Positions 23,324 to 32,681 of a DNA stretch of 64,000 nucleotides are shown here, piece after piece. The notes below the pieces were generated by a model. The model worked only from the letters and a program-made list of their open reading frames with translations. It did no database searches and was not told where the DNA came from. The stretch covers positions 62,001 through 126,000 of the forward strand of contig CAVPPW010000052.1 of the NCBI GenBank assembly GCA_963707445.1. The letters run 5' to 3'. Origin of the DNA: JALORV01 sp963707445 (GTDB lineage Bacteria > Pseudomonadota > Gammaproteobacteria > Burkholderiales > Burkholderiaceae_F). Position 1 is the stretch's first letter, and the number at the start of each line of letters is the position of its first letter. Position numbers and translations under genes: made by a program.

Positions 23324-23457
23324 TCTTTGGACACGCGGGCCGGCGCGGAAGCGGCCGCAGGCCCGAAACCTGCCTTCCAAAGGCCCGCCCGATCCGCGGC
23401 TGACGGCAGCGTCGACTTTGGGCAGAATGGCCGCCCCTCCCCCGTGCAGGAGTTGAC

Positions 23458-24379
23458 ATGACGTTCCGGTATCCGATGCGCCCGCTGGTCCTCGGCACAG
23501 CATTGATGTGCGCTACCGCCCTGCTCGGCACGGCGACCGCACGCGATCGCAAGGACTGCGAGCGCGATTACAAGCCGCAGGTGGGGCAGTCGGGCAAGGA
23601 CGTCGTGTGGGTACCGACGCCCGACGAACTCGTGCGACGCATGCTGCAAATGGCCAAGGTCGGCTCGCAAGACGTCGTCTACGACCTCGGCGCCGGAGAC
23701 GGCAAGATCGCGATTGCGGCCGGCAAGATCGGGGCGCAGTCGGTCGGCATCGAGTACAACCACGGACATGGCGAAGCTGGCTACCTGCATGGTCGATGCC
23801 GAAGGCGTCGGCAACAAGACAAGGATCGTCGAGGGAGACATTTTCAAGGAAGACTTCGGCAAGGCCACCGTCGTCACGATGTACCTGCTGCCGGAGCTCA
23901 ATCTCTGCGTGCGCCACCGCCTGCTGGCGATGAAACCCGGGACGCGAGTCACGTCGCACCAGTTCACGATGGGCGACTGGGACGCCGACGAGACTTCGGA
24001 AATCGAGTACCGAACCGCTTACCTGTGGATCGTTCCGGCCCGGGTCGACGGCACCTGGCAACTGCGTGACGCCAGTGGGTCGGCCACGACGATCAACCTG
24101 ACACAGAACTTCCAGAAGCTCAGCGGCGAAGTCGTGAACGGCTCGAACCGACAACCGCTGGTCGGAGCGTCGTTGCGGGGCGACCAGCTGAAGTTTGCGT
24201 TCAACGACGACAAGGGCACTACGCGGACCTTCACCGGTACGGTGCGAGGTACGGAACTCGTCGGCACCCTGAAGAGCGGAACCGCGGAAACGAAGGCGAC
24301 CGGCACATTGCAGGGGCCGCTGCGAGCGGCCGCCTGGGCCGAGATGCTGCCGCAATGCGGCCGCTTCTACGGCAAGTAG
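23458..24379 (+). CDS. Exported SAM-methyltransferase-like protein with C-terminal beta domain (one apparent frameshift)
   Basis: The N-terminus MTFRYPMRPLVLGTALMCATALLGTATA is a clear signal peptide. After it come VWVPTPDELVRRMLQMA and the class-I methyltransferase motif VVYDLGAGDGKIAIAAG, then EYN, VEGDIFKEDF and VVTMYLLPELNL. Residues from about 205 on (INLTQNFQKLSGEVVNGSN, LKFAFNDDKGTTRTFTGTV) look like an all-beta lipocalin-like tail. One inserted base near 23770 splits the frame; the corrected length is 306 residues. An exported protein with a SAM-binding fold is odd because SAM is cytosolic. The true ligand is unknown. A hairpin terminator follows. Confidence 0.8.
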
Positions 24380-24398
24380 GCGCCGAACAAGCCTCTGC

Positions 24399-24420
24399 GA
24401 GCCCCGCTGAAGCGGGGCTC
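24399..24420 (+). terminator. Probable Rho-independent terminator after the methyltransferase-like gene
   Basis: A perfect 10-bp stem GAGCCCCGCT / AGCGGGGCTC with a 2-3 nt loop stands 20 nt after the stop codon. The following T-run is weak (TTCATGT), so efficiency is uncertain. Confidence 0.6.
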
Positions 24421-24440
24421 TTCATGTCAAAGGACGCTCG

Positions 24441-25832
24441 ATGAGCGAAGCAATCCAGCCGCTCGCGGCCGACCGGCACGCGGCGCTCGCGCCGGTCGCC
24501 GCGCCGAAGCCGGCGCTTTCGGTGCTCGACGCCGTCATGATCACGGTCGGCATCGTCATCGGCGCCGGCATCTTCAAGACGCCCTCGATGGTCGCCGGAG
24601 TCACCGGCTCCGTCGACTGGATGCTGATCGCCTGGGTCGCGGGCGGTGTCCTTTCGCTGATCGGCGCACTGTGCTACGCCGAACTCGCCAGCGCCTTTCC
24701 GAGCGCCGGCGGTGACTACCACTTCATCACCCGGGCGTACGGGCGCGACGCCAGCTTCTTCTTTGCCTGGGCGCGAGTGACCGTGATCACGACGGGCTCG
24801 ATTGCGCTGCTGTCCTTCGTGTTCGGCGACTACATGAGCCGGGTCGTCTCGCTCGGCCCGCAGTCGTCAGCCATCTATGCCGCGCTGACCGTGGTCGCGC
24901 TCACCGTCGTCAATCTCATCGGCTTGCGCGAGTCGGCCCGCACGCAGAACGTGCTGACCGCGATCGAGGTCGGCGGACTGCTGCTGGTTGCACTCGCGGG
25001 GCTGCTGGCCCCGCAGGTGGCGACCGTAGCGGCACCGGCCGCTCCAGCGGCGGGCGTGCCGCCGTTGTTCGGCCTCGCGATGGTGTTCGTGCTGCTGACC
25101 TACGGCGGCTGGAATGAGGCCGCCTACATATCGGCCGAGGTGCACGGTGGCCCGCGGGCGATCGTGCGCGCGCTCGTGCTGTCGCTGCTGATCATCACGA
25201 TCGTCTATGTCGTCTTCGTGCTGGCGGTACTCAAGGGCCTGGGCTTCGCAGGAATGGCGAAGAGCAGCGCGGTCGGCGCCGACGTGATGCAGGCCGCGTT
25301 CGGGCCGGTCGGCGCCCAGCTGATCGGCGCGATCGTCGGCGTCGCCACGCTGACGTCGATCAACGCCACGATGATCGTCGGCGCGCGGACCAACTACGCG
25401 CTCGGACGCGACTGGCCGCTTCTCGGCTTCATGAGCGCATGGCATGGCGAGCGCAACGTCCCGGTGGTCGCATTCCTCGTGCAGGCGGCTATCGCGCTCG
25501 CACTGATCGCCTTCGGCGCGCTGCAAAAGGATGGGTTCACGGCGATGGTCGAGTTCACGGCACCGGTCTTCTGGTTCTTCTTTCTGCTGACCGGCGTCGC
25601 GCTCTTCGTGCTCCGTTTTCGCGCGCCACATACGGCACGACCGTTCAAGGTGCCGATGTACCCGGTCCTGCCGATCGTTTTCGTGCTCACCTGTGCGTAC
25701 CTGCTGTATTCGAGCGTGACCTACGCGCAGTCGCAGAACGCAGTGCACGTGGCGTTCTACGTGATGGGCGCTGGCGTACTGGCGTGGGGAGCCACGCGCC
25801 TGCTGGGTGGCGGGCGCGCGCGCCAGAGATGA
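24441..25832 (+). CDS. APC-superfamily amino acid permease
   Basis: An intact 463-residue integral membrane protein with about 12 predicted helices. The first helix region VLDAVMITVGIVIGAGIFKT matches the conserved APC substrate-binding turn (GIVIGAGIF). LIGALCYAELASAFPSAGGDYHF is the second APC landmark. It imports or exchanges amino acids across the inner membrane; the substrate is not predictable. AGGACG precedes the ATG. The gene follows the methyltransferase-like gene after a hairpin and is followed by a small basic protein and a DUF599 protein. Confidence 0.92.
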   Translation: MSEAIQPLAADRHAALAPVAAPKPALSVLDAVMITVGIVIGAGIFKTPSMVAGVTGSVDWMLIAWVAGGVLSLIGALCYAELASAFPSAGGDYHFITRAYGRDASFFFAWARVTVITTGSIALLSFVFGDYMSRVVSLGPQSSAIYAALTVVALTVVNLIGLRESARTQNVLTAIEVGGLLLVALAGLLAPQVATVAAPAAPAAGVPPLFGLAMVFVLLTYGGWNEAAYISAEVHGGPRAIVRALVLSLLIITIVYVVFVLAVLKGLGFAGMAKSSAVGADVMQAAFGPVGAQLIGAIVGVATLTSINATMIVGARTNYALGRDWPLLGFMSAWHGERNVPVVAFLVQAAIALALIAFGALQKDGFTAMVEFTAPVFWFFFLLTGVALFVLRFRAPHTARPFKVPMYPVLPIVFVLTCAYLLYSSVTYAQSQNAVHVAFYVMGAGVLAWGATRLLGGGRARQR

Positions 25833-25925
25833 ACCGACCGGACTGCTGCTCACAGCTGGCCGGAGCACGCGCTGCGACCCGAGCGGGCGCAGCCTTAAGT
25901 GATATCGACACCATGGAGACCCGCA

Positions 25926-26318
25926 ATGCGACGTGACGCGTTATCCGCCTGGTGGAAGCTCGCACTGCAGGCCAGCGAAGTGGCGTGGACGGCTCCGTTC
26001 GTGATCCAGCAGCGCTATACGCGCTTGCTCGTCGCGCCCCGCGCGAACAACGCCTCCAACCGACGCGAGGCAGCGCGCATGGTGACCGAAAAAGTCGAGG
26101 CGCTACAGGAGGCGCAGTACGCGATGTGGCAGCACGCGATGATGTCGCAGCAAAAGGCGTGGGCGCGACTATGGACGGTCGGCGTTGGACCGGCGGTGAC
26201 GCCGGCTGCCGCCGCGGCGCGCGGACTGCGAGACTCCGCACTGCTCGCTCGACGCGCGCTGCAACCGATGCGCCGTCGCGTCAAATCGAACGCCAAACGC
26301 CTGCGCAAGCGCCGGTAG
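25926..26318 (+). CDS. Hypothetical basic alpha-helical protein
   Basis: A 130-residue ORF from the ATG at 25926, with GGAGACC upstream; an upstream in-frame ATG at 25899 is also possible. The sequence is mostly helical (WWKLALQASEVAWTAPFVIQ, EAARMVTEKVEALQEAQYAM) and ends in a strongly basic tail (RRRVKSNAKRLRKRR). The length, helix content and basic tail resemble phasin-like or polyhydroxyalkanoate granule proteins, but I see no diagnostic motif. It lies 26 nt before the DUF599 gene on the same strand. Confidence 0.6.
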   Translation: MRRDALSAWWKLALQASEVAWTAPFVIQQRYTRLLVAPRANNASNRREAARMVTEKVEALQEAQYAMWQHAMMSQQKAWARLWTVGVGPAVTPAAAAARGLRDSALLARRALQPMRRRVKSNAKRLRKRR

Positions 26319-26344
26319 CGACCGCGGGCGCCGTCGGGGCCGCT

Positions 26345-27070
26345 ATGCTATTCGGCTCCGGAGCGCTACCCGTGCTCGAACTCCTGCGACAGATCAGTCT
26401 TATCGACGGCCTTGCACTCGGCGGCTTCATCGCGGCGTGGTGGGGCTACGCCGCCTTTGCGCGTCGCCGCGCCGCGAGCAGCGGTTCACTGCTGGCGACG
26501 ACAAATCGGATACGCCGGCTGTGGATGATGCAGACGACGTGGCGCGAAAACCGGGTCATCGATGGCGTCGTCGTGCAAAACCTTTCGACCAGCCCGTCGT
26601 TCTTTGCCTCGACGACCATCCTGATCATCGGCGGGCTGCTGGCGCTGCTCGGCGCCACTGATGAGGCGGCGAAGGTGGTCCGGGAACTCCCGTTTGCGGC
26701 GCGCACCACGTCGTTCGTCATCGATCTGAAGCTGTTCGTGCTGACCGCGGTCTTCGTCTATGCGTTCTTTCGCTTCACTTGGTCGATGCGCCAGTACACG
26801 TTCGGCGCGCTGCTGATCGCCTCGGCGCCCGAGCCCGCTGTATTCGCGAGCGGTCAGGCCTCGCGGGAGGAATTCGCCGACCGCGCCGGCCGGGTTGTCG
26901 GCATGGCGGCGGAAACCTTCAACGACGGGCTGCGTGCGTACTACATGGCGTTCGCGGTGGTGCTCTGGTTCTTCTCGCCGTTCGCGTTCGGCGTCGGGAC
27001 CGCCGGAATCGTCTATCTGCTGTACCAGCGCGAGTTCCGCTCGGAGGTGCTCGACGTGCTGCGGCACTAG
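26345..27070 (+). CDS. DUF599 family membrane protein
   Basis: 241 residues from the ATG at 26345. The frame is open further upstream, but only through sequence that is antisense or out of frame to the preceding gene. Features are an early helix (ISLIDGLALGGFIAAWWGYAAF), VQNLSTSPSFFASTTILIIGGLLALLG, and FVYAFFRFTWSMRQYTFGALL, the typical blocks of DUF599. Four membrane helices are predicted. The function is unknown in the family. The M61 peptidase follows after 32 nt. Confidence 0.82.
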   Translation: MLFGSGALPVLELLRQISLIDGLALGGFIAAWWGYAAFARRRAASSGSLLATTNRIRRLWMMQTTWRENRVIDGVVVQNLSTSPSFFASTTILIIGGLLALLGATDEAAKVVRELPFAARTTSFVIDLKLFVLTAVFVYAFFRFTWSMRQYTFGALLIASAPEPAVFASGQASREEFADRAGRVVGMAAETFNDGLRAYYMAFAVVLWFFSPFAFGVGTAGIVYLLYQREFRSEVLDVLRH

Positions 27071-27102
27071 CGCCGGCGTCGGCAACGTCTCGCTTTCCTT
27101 CC

Positions 27103-28886
27103 ATGACACTGCACTATGCGATCCGGCCGGCGAATCCGGCTGCGCACCTGTTTCACGTCGTCTGCCGCGTCGAGCGGCCCGATCCCGGCGGTCAGCTCTT
27201 CATGTTGCCCGCGTGGATTCCGGGCAGCTACATGATTCGCGAGTTCGCCCGCAACATCGTCCGTATCAGCGCGCTTGCGCGCGGACGCAAGGTCGCAATC
27301 GAAAAACTCGACAAGCACACCTGGCGCGCGGCGCCGTGCCGCGGTCCGCTCGAAGTGGCGTGCGAAATCTATGCGTGGGATCTGTCGGTGCGCTCTGCGT
27401 ACCTCGACCAGACCCAGGGTTTCTTCAACGGCACCAGTGTGTTCCTGCTGCCGATCGGCCGCGAGCACGAGGCCTGCAGCGTCGACATCCTGCCGCCGGC
27501 CGCTGGAGCGAAGTGGCGCGTCGATCACCGGACTCGCCCCGAGCGAGGCGTGCGGCGGCTCGGCTTCGGCACCTATCAGGCGCATGACTATGACGAACTG
27601 ATCGACTGTCCGGTGCAGATGGGCGAGTTCGAGCACGTCCGTTTCGACGTCCTCGGCGTGCCGCACGAGCTCGCAGTCACCGGGCCGCGTCCCGAAGCTC
27701 GATATGGACCGCCTCGCCGCGGACCTCGCCCGCGTCTGCGAGCAGCAGATCCGCCTGTTCGAGCCGCGCCGTCGCAAGGCGCCGTTTGAACGCTACAGCT
27801 TCATGACGCTCGCCGTCGGCGAGGGCTACGGCGGGCTGGAGCACCGCAACTCGACCGCACTGATCTGCCGGCGCGACGACCTGCCGTTTACCGGTATGAA
27901 GGACGCCACCGAGGGCTATCGCAACTTCCTCGGGCTGGCCAGTCACGAGTATTTCCACAGCTGGAACGTCAAGCGCATCCGCCCGACCGCGTTCGTCCCC
28001 TACGACCTGACGCAGGAGAACTACACGCGCCTGCTGTGGGCGTTCGAAGGCTTCACCTCGTACTACGACGAGCTGCTGCTGGCGCGCTGTGGACTGCTGA
28101 CGGTCAGCGCAGTACCTGGAGACGCTCGGCAAGACGATGACGACAGTGCTGCAGCGATCGGGCCGGCTCAAGCAGAGCGTGGCCGAAAGCTCGTTCGATG
28201 TTTGGATCAAGTATTACCGTCAGGACGAGAACGCGCCGAACAGCGTCGTCAGCTACTACCAGAAGGGCGCGCTGATCGGCCTGGCGCTGGACTTGGTGAT
28301 CCGCGCCGAAACTGGCGGCCGCCGGTCGCTCGACGACGTAATGCGCCTGCTGTGGCAGCAATTCAAGCGGGCATCCGATTACCGCGGGGTTGGAGAGGAC
28401 GAGTTCATCGTCGCGGCCGAGCAGGCGAGCGGCCTCGTTCTCGCCCCGCTGGTCCGTGAATGGACCGAAGGAACGCGCGATCCGGACTTCGCCCGCCTGT
28501 TAAAGCCTTTCGGCATCGAAGTGCTGCAGCGGCCGGCGGTCGAGTCGGCTGCCTTCGCGCTGCTCGGCGTCCAGCTTGCGTCAGGCGCCGATTGCCGCCT
28601 CGCGTACGTGCACGACGGCACACCGGCGCAGGCGGCCGGACTTTCTGCAGGCGATGTCGTGATTGCGGTGGGCGGACTGCGGGCGACGCCCGGCAACCTC
28701 GACAAGCTGCTGCTGCGCTACTCGCCGGGAGACCGGGTCGAGCTGGCCGGGTTCCGCCGCGACGAGTTGACGCACTTCAACGTCGCATTGGCACAGCGGC
28801 CACCGGTGAAGACCACGCTGGTGATGGACCCCCGGGCCACGGCCGCGGCGATTCGCTTGCGCAAGGGCTGGCTCGGGCAGGCCTGA
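27103..28886 (+). CDS. M61-family glycyl aminopeptidase with C-terminal PDZ domain (two apparent frameshifts)
   Basis: The N-terminal beta-rich domain includes MLPAWIPGSYMIREFARN, typical of M61. The zinc site is HEYFHSWNVKRIRP (HExxH) with the downstream glutamate in WAFEGFTSYYDELL. A PDZ domain is seen near the end (LAYVHDGTPAQAAGLSAGDVVIAVGG). Insertions near 27695 and 28107 split the frame; corrected, it has 593 residues. M61 enzymes release N-terminal Gly or Ala. No signal peptide is seen, so a cytoplasmic location is likely. It converges with ung, stop codons abutting. Confidence 0.9.
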
Positions 28887-29577
28887 TCAGAGGCCGGCCT
28901 GGGCCAGCCAGTCGATTTGTGGCTGGCCGCTCGCTAAGAGGAACGCATTGGCGGCAGCGAAGTGGCCGCAGCCGATGAAAGGCAGCGGTGGTCGCCGTGC
29001 CGACAGCGGCGACGGATGATTCGCCTGCAGCACGCAATGCGGCGCATGGTCGACACTGGCGCGGCTGCGCTGCGCCTGAGTGCCCCACAGCAGAAACACC
29101 TTCGGGCGCGCGTCGTGCGCTACAGCGCGCAGGATTGCTAACGTCAGGGTTTCCCAGCCGCGCCCCGCATGCGCGCCCGGTCGCTGCTCTTCGACCGTCA
29201 GCACCGTGTTCAGCAGCAGCACTCCTTGCCGCGCCCAGCCTTCGAGGTTGCCCGAACGCGGCGCGGCACCGAATTCGCGCGCCAGCTCGGTAAAGATATT
29301 TCGCAGGCTCGGCGGCAACCGCTGTCCGCTGGGCACCGAAAAAGCGAGGCCGTGCGCCTGCCCCGCACCGTGATATGGATCCTGGCCGACGATCACGACG
29401 CGCACGCTGTCGAATGGCGTCAGTTCAAGCGCACGCAGCGGTCGCGGCGGGAAGATGCGGGCGCCTGCGGCGCTGCGCTCGGCGAGATACGCCTGCAAGG
29501 CTTGGCCATCGGCATCCGACAGAAAACTCATCGACCAGGCGGCGCCAGCCTGCCGCCAGCGGCTCGAGATCGATCAC
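28887..29577 (-). CDS. ung: Uracil-DNA glycosylase (one apparent frameshift)
   Basis: Family-1 UDG, which removes uracil from DNA. The water-activating motif GQDPYHGAGQAHGLAFSV and the HPSPLS leucine-loop motif are present. The N-terminus VIDLEPLAAGWRRLVDEF is in a different frame from the rest; one extra T in a T-run near 29538 explains the shift. The repaired protein has 229 residues and starts at a GTG that overlaps the trpC stop (GTGA), so it is coupled to trpC. The link trpC-ung is a conserved order in Burkholderiales. Confidence 0.93.
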
Positions 29578-30364
29578 GCGAATAGCCGAGCGAGCTCCGC
29601 ACCGGGGTCGGCGGCGCGCATGAATGCCTCGCCCACCAGGAACGCATTGACACCGGCCGCGCGCATACGGGCGACATCAGCCGGCGCCAGAATTCCGCTC
29701 TCGGTCACGACCAGCCGGTCGGCGCCGATACGGGGCAGCAGGTCGAGCGTCGTTTCGAGGCGGGTCTCGAAGGTGCGCAGGTTGCGGTTGTTGATGCCGA
29801 GCAGCGGCGTCGCCAGCGCGAGCGCGAGATCGAGTTCGGCGGCATCGTGGACCTCGACCAGGACCGCCATGCCGAGCTCCAGCGCCGCGGCCTCGAACTC
29901 GCGCAGTCGCGCGGCATCGAGCGCAGCGACGATCAGCAGAATGGCGTCGGCGCCCCAGCTGCGCGCCTCGACGACCTGGTACTCGTCGATGACGAAGTCC
30001 TTGCGCAGCACCGGCAGGTCCGCGGCCGCGCGCGCCTGCTGCAGGAACTCGGGCGCACCCTGGAAATACTGCACGTCGGTCAGCACCGACAGGCAGGCCG
30101 CCCCGCCGGCGGCGTAGCTGCGCGCGATCGCAGCCGGGTCGAAGTCGTTCGCGCAGCACGCCTCGCGACGGACTCGCCTTCTTCACCTCGGCGATCACCG
30201 CCGGCGCAGCCGCCGCGATGCGCGCCCGCAGCGCCCCGGCGAAGTCGCGCGGCGGCGGCGCGGCGCGCGCCGCGGCCTCGACCTCGCGCAGCGGCACGCG
30301 CGCGCGCGCATGCCGAACCTCGTCGTCGTTTGGTCGCCAGGATGCGTTGCAGGATGTCGCTCAC
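29574..30364 (-). CDS. trpC: Indole-3-glycerol phosphate synthase (two apparent frameshifts)
   Basis: Catalyses ring closure of CdRP to indole-3-glycerol phosphate in tryptophan synthesis. The GTG start gives SDILQRILATKR. Key motifs are EVKKASPSRGVLR, AACLSVLTDVQYFQG, LRKDFVIDEYQV, LGINNRNLRTFE and VVTESGI, covering the phosphate and catalytic residues of the TIM barrel. Extra C bases near 30326 and 30150 break the frame; corrected, it has 262 residues. It is separated from trpD by a GNAT gene, with ung overlapping its end. Confidence 0.94.
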
Positions 30365-30372
30365 CGCCGTGC

Positions 30373-30838
30373 CTACAGTGCTCGGGCAAACATCATCTCG
30401 CGCGGCTGAAAGCCGAGCGACTCGTACAGTGCACGCGCGCCGTCGTTCGGACTGGCCATTTCGAGCCGCGCCTGTGTGGCGCCACGGCCGCGACCCCAGT
30501 CGAGTGCCAGCCGCGTCAGGCGCCGCGCCAGGCCCAGGCGACGCGCCGATGGCACGATGAACAGCGAGTGCAGATAGATGCGCCGCCGCACGTGCGCCAG
30601 GCGGTGCCCGGCGATGATCAGGTCAACCCCCAGCAGGCCCAGCACCTGGCTGATTACGGACCGCGACGAACAGGCGCCGGCGCGGGCTATCGATCGCGCG
30701 GCGCCAGGTCCGGCGCGAGACTCTGCAGTCGTGCCGACGCGGGGCGATGTCCGGAATGAGCCGATGCTCGGTCAGCGAGGCGGCCGACTCGATGCCGACG
30801 ACACGCGTTACGTCGCGCCGCGTGGCCGCGCGCAGCAC
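30373..30838 (-). CDS. GNAT-family N-acetyltransferase (one apparent frameshift)
   Basis: About 154 residues from a GTG at 30838. The first part LRAATRRDVTRVVGIE and AIDSPRRRLFVAV is joined, after removal of one extra C near 30667, to GLLGVDLIIAGHR and the acetyl-CoA-binding region LHSLFIVPSARRLGLARRL; the C-terminus ARALYESLGFQP is the classic GNAT ending. The acceptor substrate is unknown. It is inserted between trpD (61 nt upstream) and trpC (8 nt downstream), the same strand, and would be co-transcribed with them. Confidence 0.8.
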
Positions 30839-30898
30839 GATGCAGCCGCCGTCGAATCCGCACGACTCGGCACAGCGGCCCTCGGACGCGCGCTGCGC

Positions 30899-31930
30899 TC
30901 AACCGGCGAGTCTCCGGGTCGCAGCGACGAATTCGTCGAGCTTTGCGCCGCGCCGCGCCGCTGGCAATCGCCGAGCGAGCCTGCGCGATGCCCTCGCCGA
31001 TCGAATCGGCGACGTTCGCCGCGTACAGCGCGCTCCGGCATTGAAGATCACGATCTCGCGCGCAGTGCCGGCCACGTTGTCGACCGCCTCGAGCAGCATC
31101 GCGCGCGACTCGGCCGGGCTCGCGACCTTGAGCGTGCGGTTGGAGACCATCGATAGACCGAAGTCTTCGGGATGGATTTCGTACTCGCGCACTTCGCCAT
31201 CCTTCAGTTCGCCGACCATCGTGGCCGCACCGAGCGAAACTTCGTCCATGCCGTCCTTGCCGTGCACGACGAGCACGTGGTTCGCACCGAGCTGCTTCAG
31301 CACGCGGACCTGGATGCCGACGAGGTCCGGGTGAAAGACGCCCATCATCTGGTTCGGCGCCCCGGCGGGATTGGTGAGCGGCCCGAGGATGTTGAAGATC
31401 GTGCGCACGCCGAGTTCCTTGCGCACCGGCGCCGCGTGCTTCATTGCGGCATGGTGGCTCGGCGCGAACATGAAGCCGATCGAAGTCTCGGCGATGCAGT
31501 CGGCGACCGCCTTCGGGCTCAGCAGGATGTTGGCCCCGAGCGACTCGAGCACGTCGGCGCTGCCCGATCCCGACGACACGCTGCGCCCGCCGTGCTTGGC
31601 GACGCGGGCACCGGCGGCCGCGGCGACGAACATCGCCGCGGTCGAGATGTTGAAGGTATGCGCTCCGTCGCCGCCGGTGCCGCAGAGGTCGACGAGGTTG
31701 GATCGGTCTGCCGGTTCGACCTGCGTCGCGAACTCGCGCATGATCTGTGCCGCGGCGGCGATCTCTCCGATCGTCTCTTTCTTGACGCGCAGACCCATCG
31801 TCAGCGCGGCGATCTGCACCGGCGTGAGTTCGCCGCTCATGAGCCGCCGCCACAGCGACAGCATCTCGTCCTGGAAGATTTCGCGGTGCTCGATGCACCG
31901 GACCAGCGCTTCGCTCGGGGTTATCGACAT
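30899..31930 (-). CDS. trpD: Anthranilate phosphoribosyltransferase (C-terminal frame disturbed)
   Basis: Transfers phosphoribose to anthranilate. Clear motifs are MSGELTPVQIAALTMGLRVK, LVDLCGTGGDGAHTFNIST, KHGGRSVSSGSGSADVLE and FNILGPLTNPAG, with NAG near the C-terminus. Two opposing frame changes (near 31040 and 30955) alter about 30 residues; the alternative frame supplies the expected ALYAANVADSIGEGIAQA. The final length is about 343 residues. The start overlaps a possible 42-residue ORF that follows trpG. Confidence 0.94.
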   Translation of the reverse strand: MSITPSEALVRCIEHREIFQDEMLSLWRRLMSGELTPVQIAALTMGLRVKKETIGEIAAAAQIMREFATQVEPADRSNLVDLCGTGGDGAHTFNISTAAMFVAAAAGARVAKHGGRSVSSGSGSADVLESLGANILLSPKAVADCIAETSIGFMFAPSHHAAMKHAAPVRKELGVRTIFNILGPLTNPAGAPNQMMGVFHPDLVGIQVRVLKQLGANHVLVVHGKDGMDEVSLGAATMVGELKDGEVREYEIHPEDFGLSMVSNRTLKVASPAESRAMLLEAVDNVAGTAREIVIFNAGARCTRRTSPIRSARASRRLARRLPAARRGAKLDEFVAATRRLAG

Positions 31931-32049
31931 GGCGGCTCCCCGCGCAAAGCGTAGGCATCGTGCATCGCGCTTTCCTCTTGCACGTTAACGGTGGCGCGCC
32001 AGGCTGCGGTCAGCCGCACCTCCAGCGCAAGTACCTCGGCAGCCCGCAT
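31921..32049 (-). CDS. Possible 42-residue ORF between trpG and trpD
   Basis: The ORF MRAAEVLALEVRLTAAW... starts 5 nt after the trpG stop and its TAA overlaps the first codons of trpD (ATGTCGATAA). Its position would allow translational coupling of trpD to trpG. There is no recognisable domain and no strong ribosome-binding site, so it may be spacer only. Confidence 0.25.
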   Translation of the reverse strand: MRAAEVLALEVRLTAAWRATVNVQEESAMHDAYALRGEPPCR

Positions 32050-32054
32050 CCGTT

Positions 32055-32628
32055 TCACGGGCTCCGAGGCTGCAGAAAGTTCTTCAGCATCGCATGACCG
32101 TGCTCGGTCGCGATCGACTCGGGATGAAACTGGACGCCCTCGACCGGCAGCGACCGGTGCCGCAGGCCCATGATCTCGCCATCGGCGGTCCACGCGGTCA
32201 CTTCGAGGCAGTCGGGCAGCGACGCGCGCTCGACCGCAAGCGAGTGGTAGCGGGTCGCCTCGAACGGGCTCGGCAAGCCGCTGAACACGCCGACGCCGGT
32301 GTGTGCGATCGGCGAGGTCTTGCCGTGCATCAGTGTCTGCGCCCGCACGACGCGGCCGCCGAAGGCCTGGCCGAGCGCCTGGTGGCCGAGGCAGACGCCG
32401 AGGATCGGCATGCGGCCGGCGAAGCGATCGAAGATGCCCAGTGAAATGCCGGCCTCGTTCGGCGAGCAGGGCCCGGGCGAGATGCAGATGCGCTCGGGCG
32501 CGAGGCGCTCGATCTCGTCCAGCGTCGATCTCGTCGTTGCGGTACACACGCACATCCTGGCCCAGTTCCCCGAAGTACTGCACGAGGTTGTAGGTAAACG
32601 AGTCGTAGTTGTCGATCATCAGTAACAT
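32055..32628 (-). CDS. trpG: Anthranilate synthase glutamine amidotransferase subunit (one apparent frameshift)
   Basis: Supplies ammonia from glutamine to TrpE. The class-I amidotransferase triad is visible: GVCLGHQALGQAFGG (Cys) and VQFHPESIATEHG (His, Glu). The start MLLMIDNYDSFTYNLVQYFGELG is canonical. One extra G near 32523 separates it from RICISPGPCSPNEAG; the corrected length is 190 residues. It diverges from an acyltransferase whose start lies 53 nt away, so trpG needs its own promoter there and is not continuous with trpE. Confidence 0.95.
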
Positions 32629-32681
32629 GGCGCCCTCGTCGAGGCCGCCACACGGGCGCGCCCCCTTGTGCCCTGCCTGCC

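Noticed and set aside
30687..31958. 423-codon minus-strand ORF overlapping trpD
   Set aside because: It is Arg/Ala-rich shadow sequence of trpD; only short segments, such as ALYAANVADSIGEG, belong to the true trpD after a frame change.
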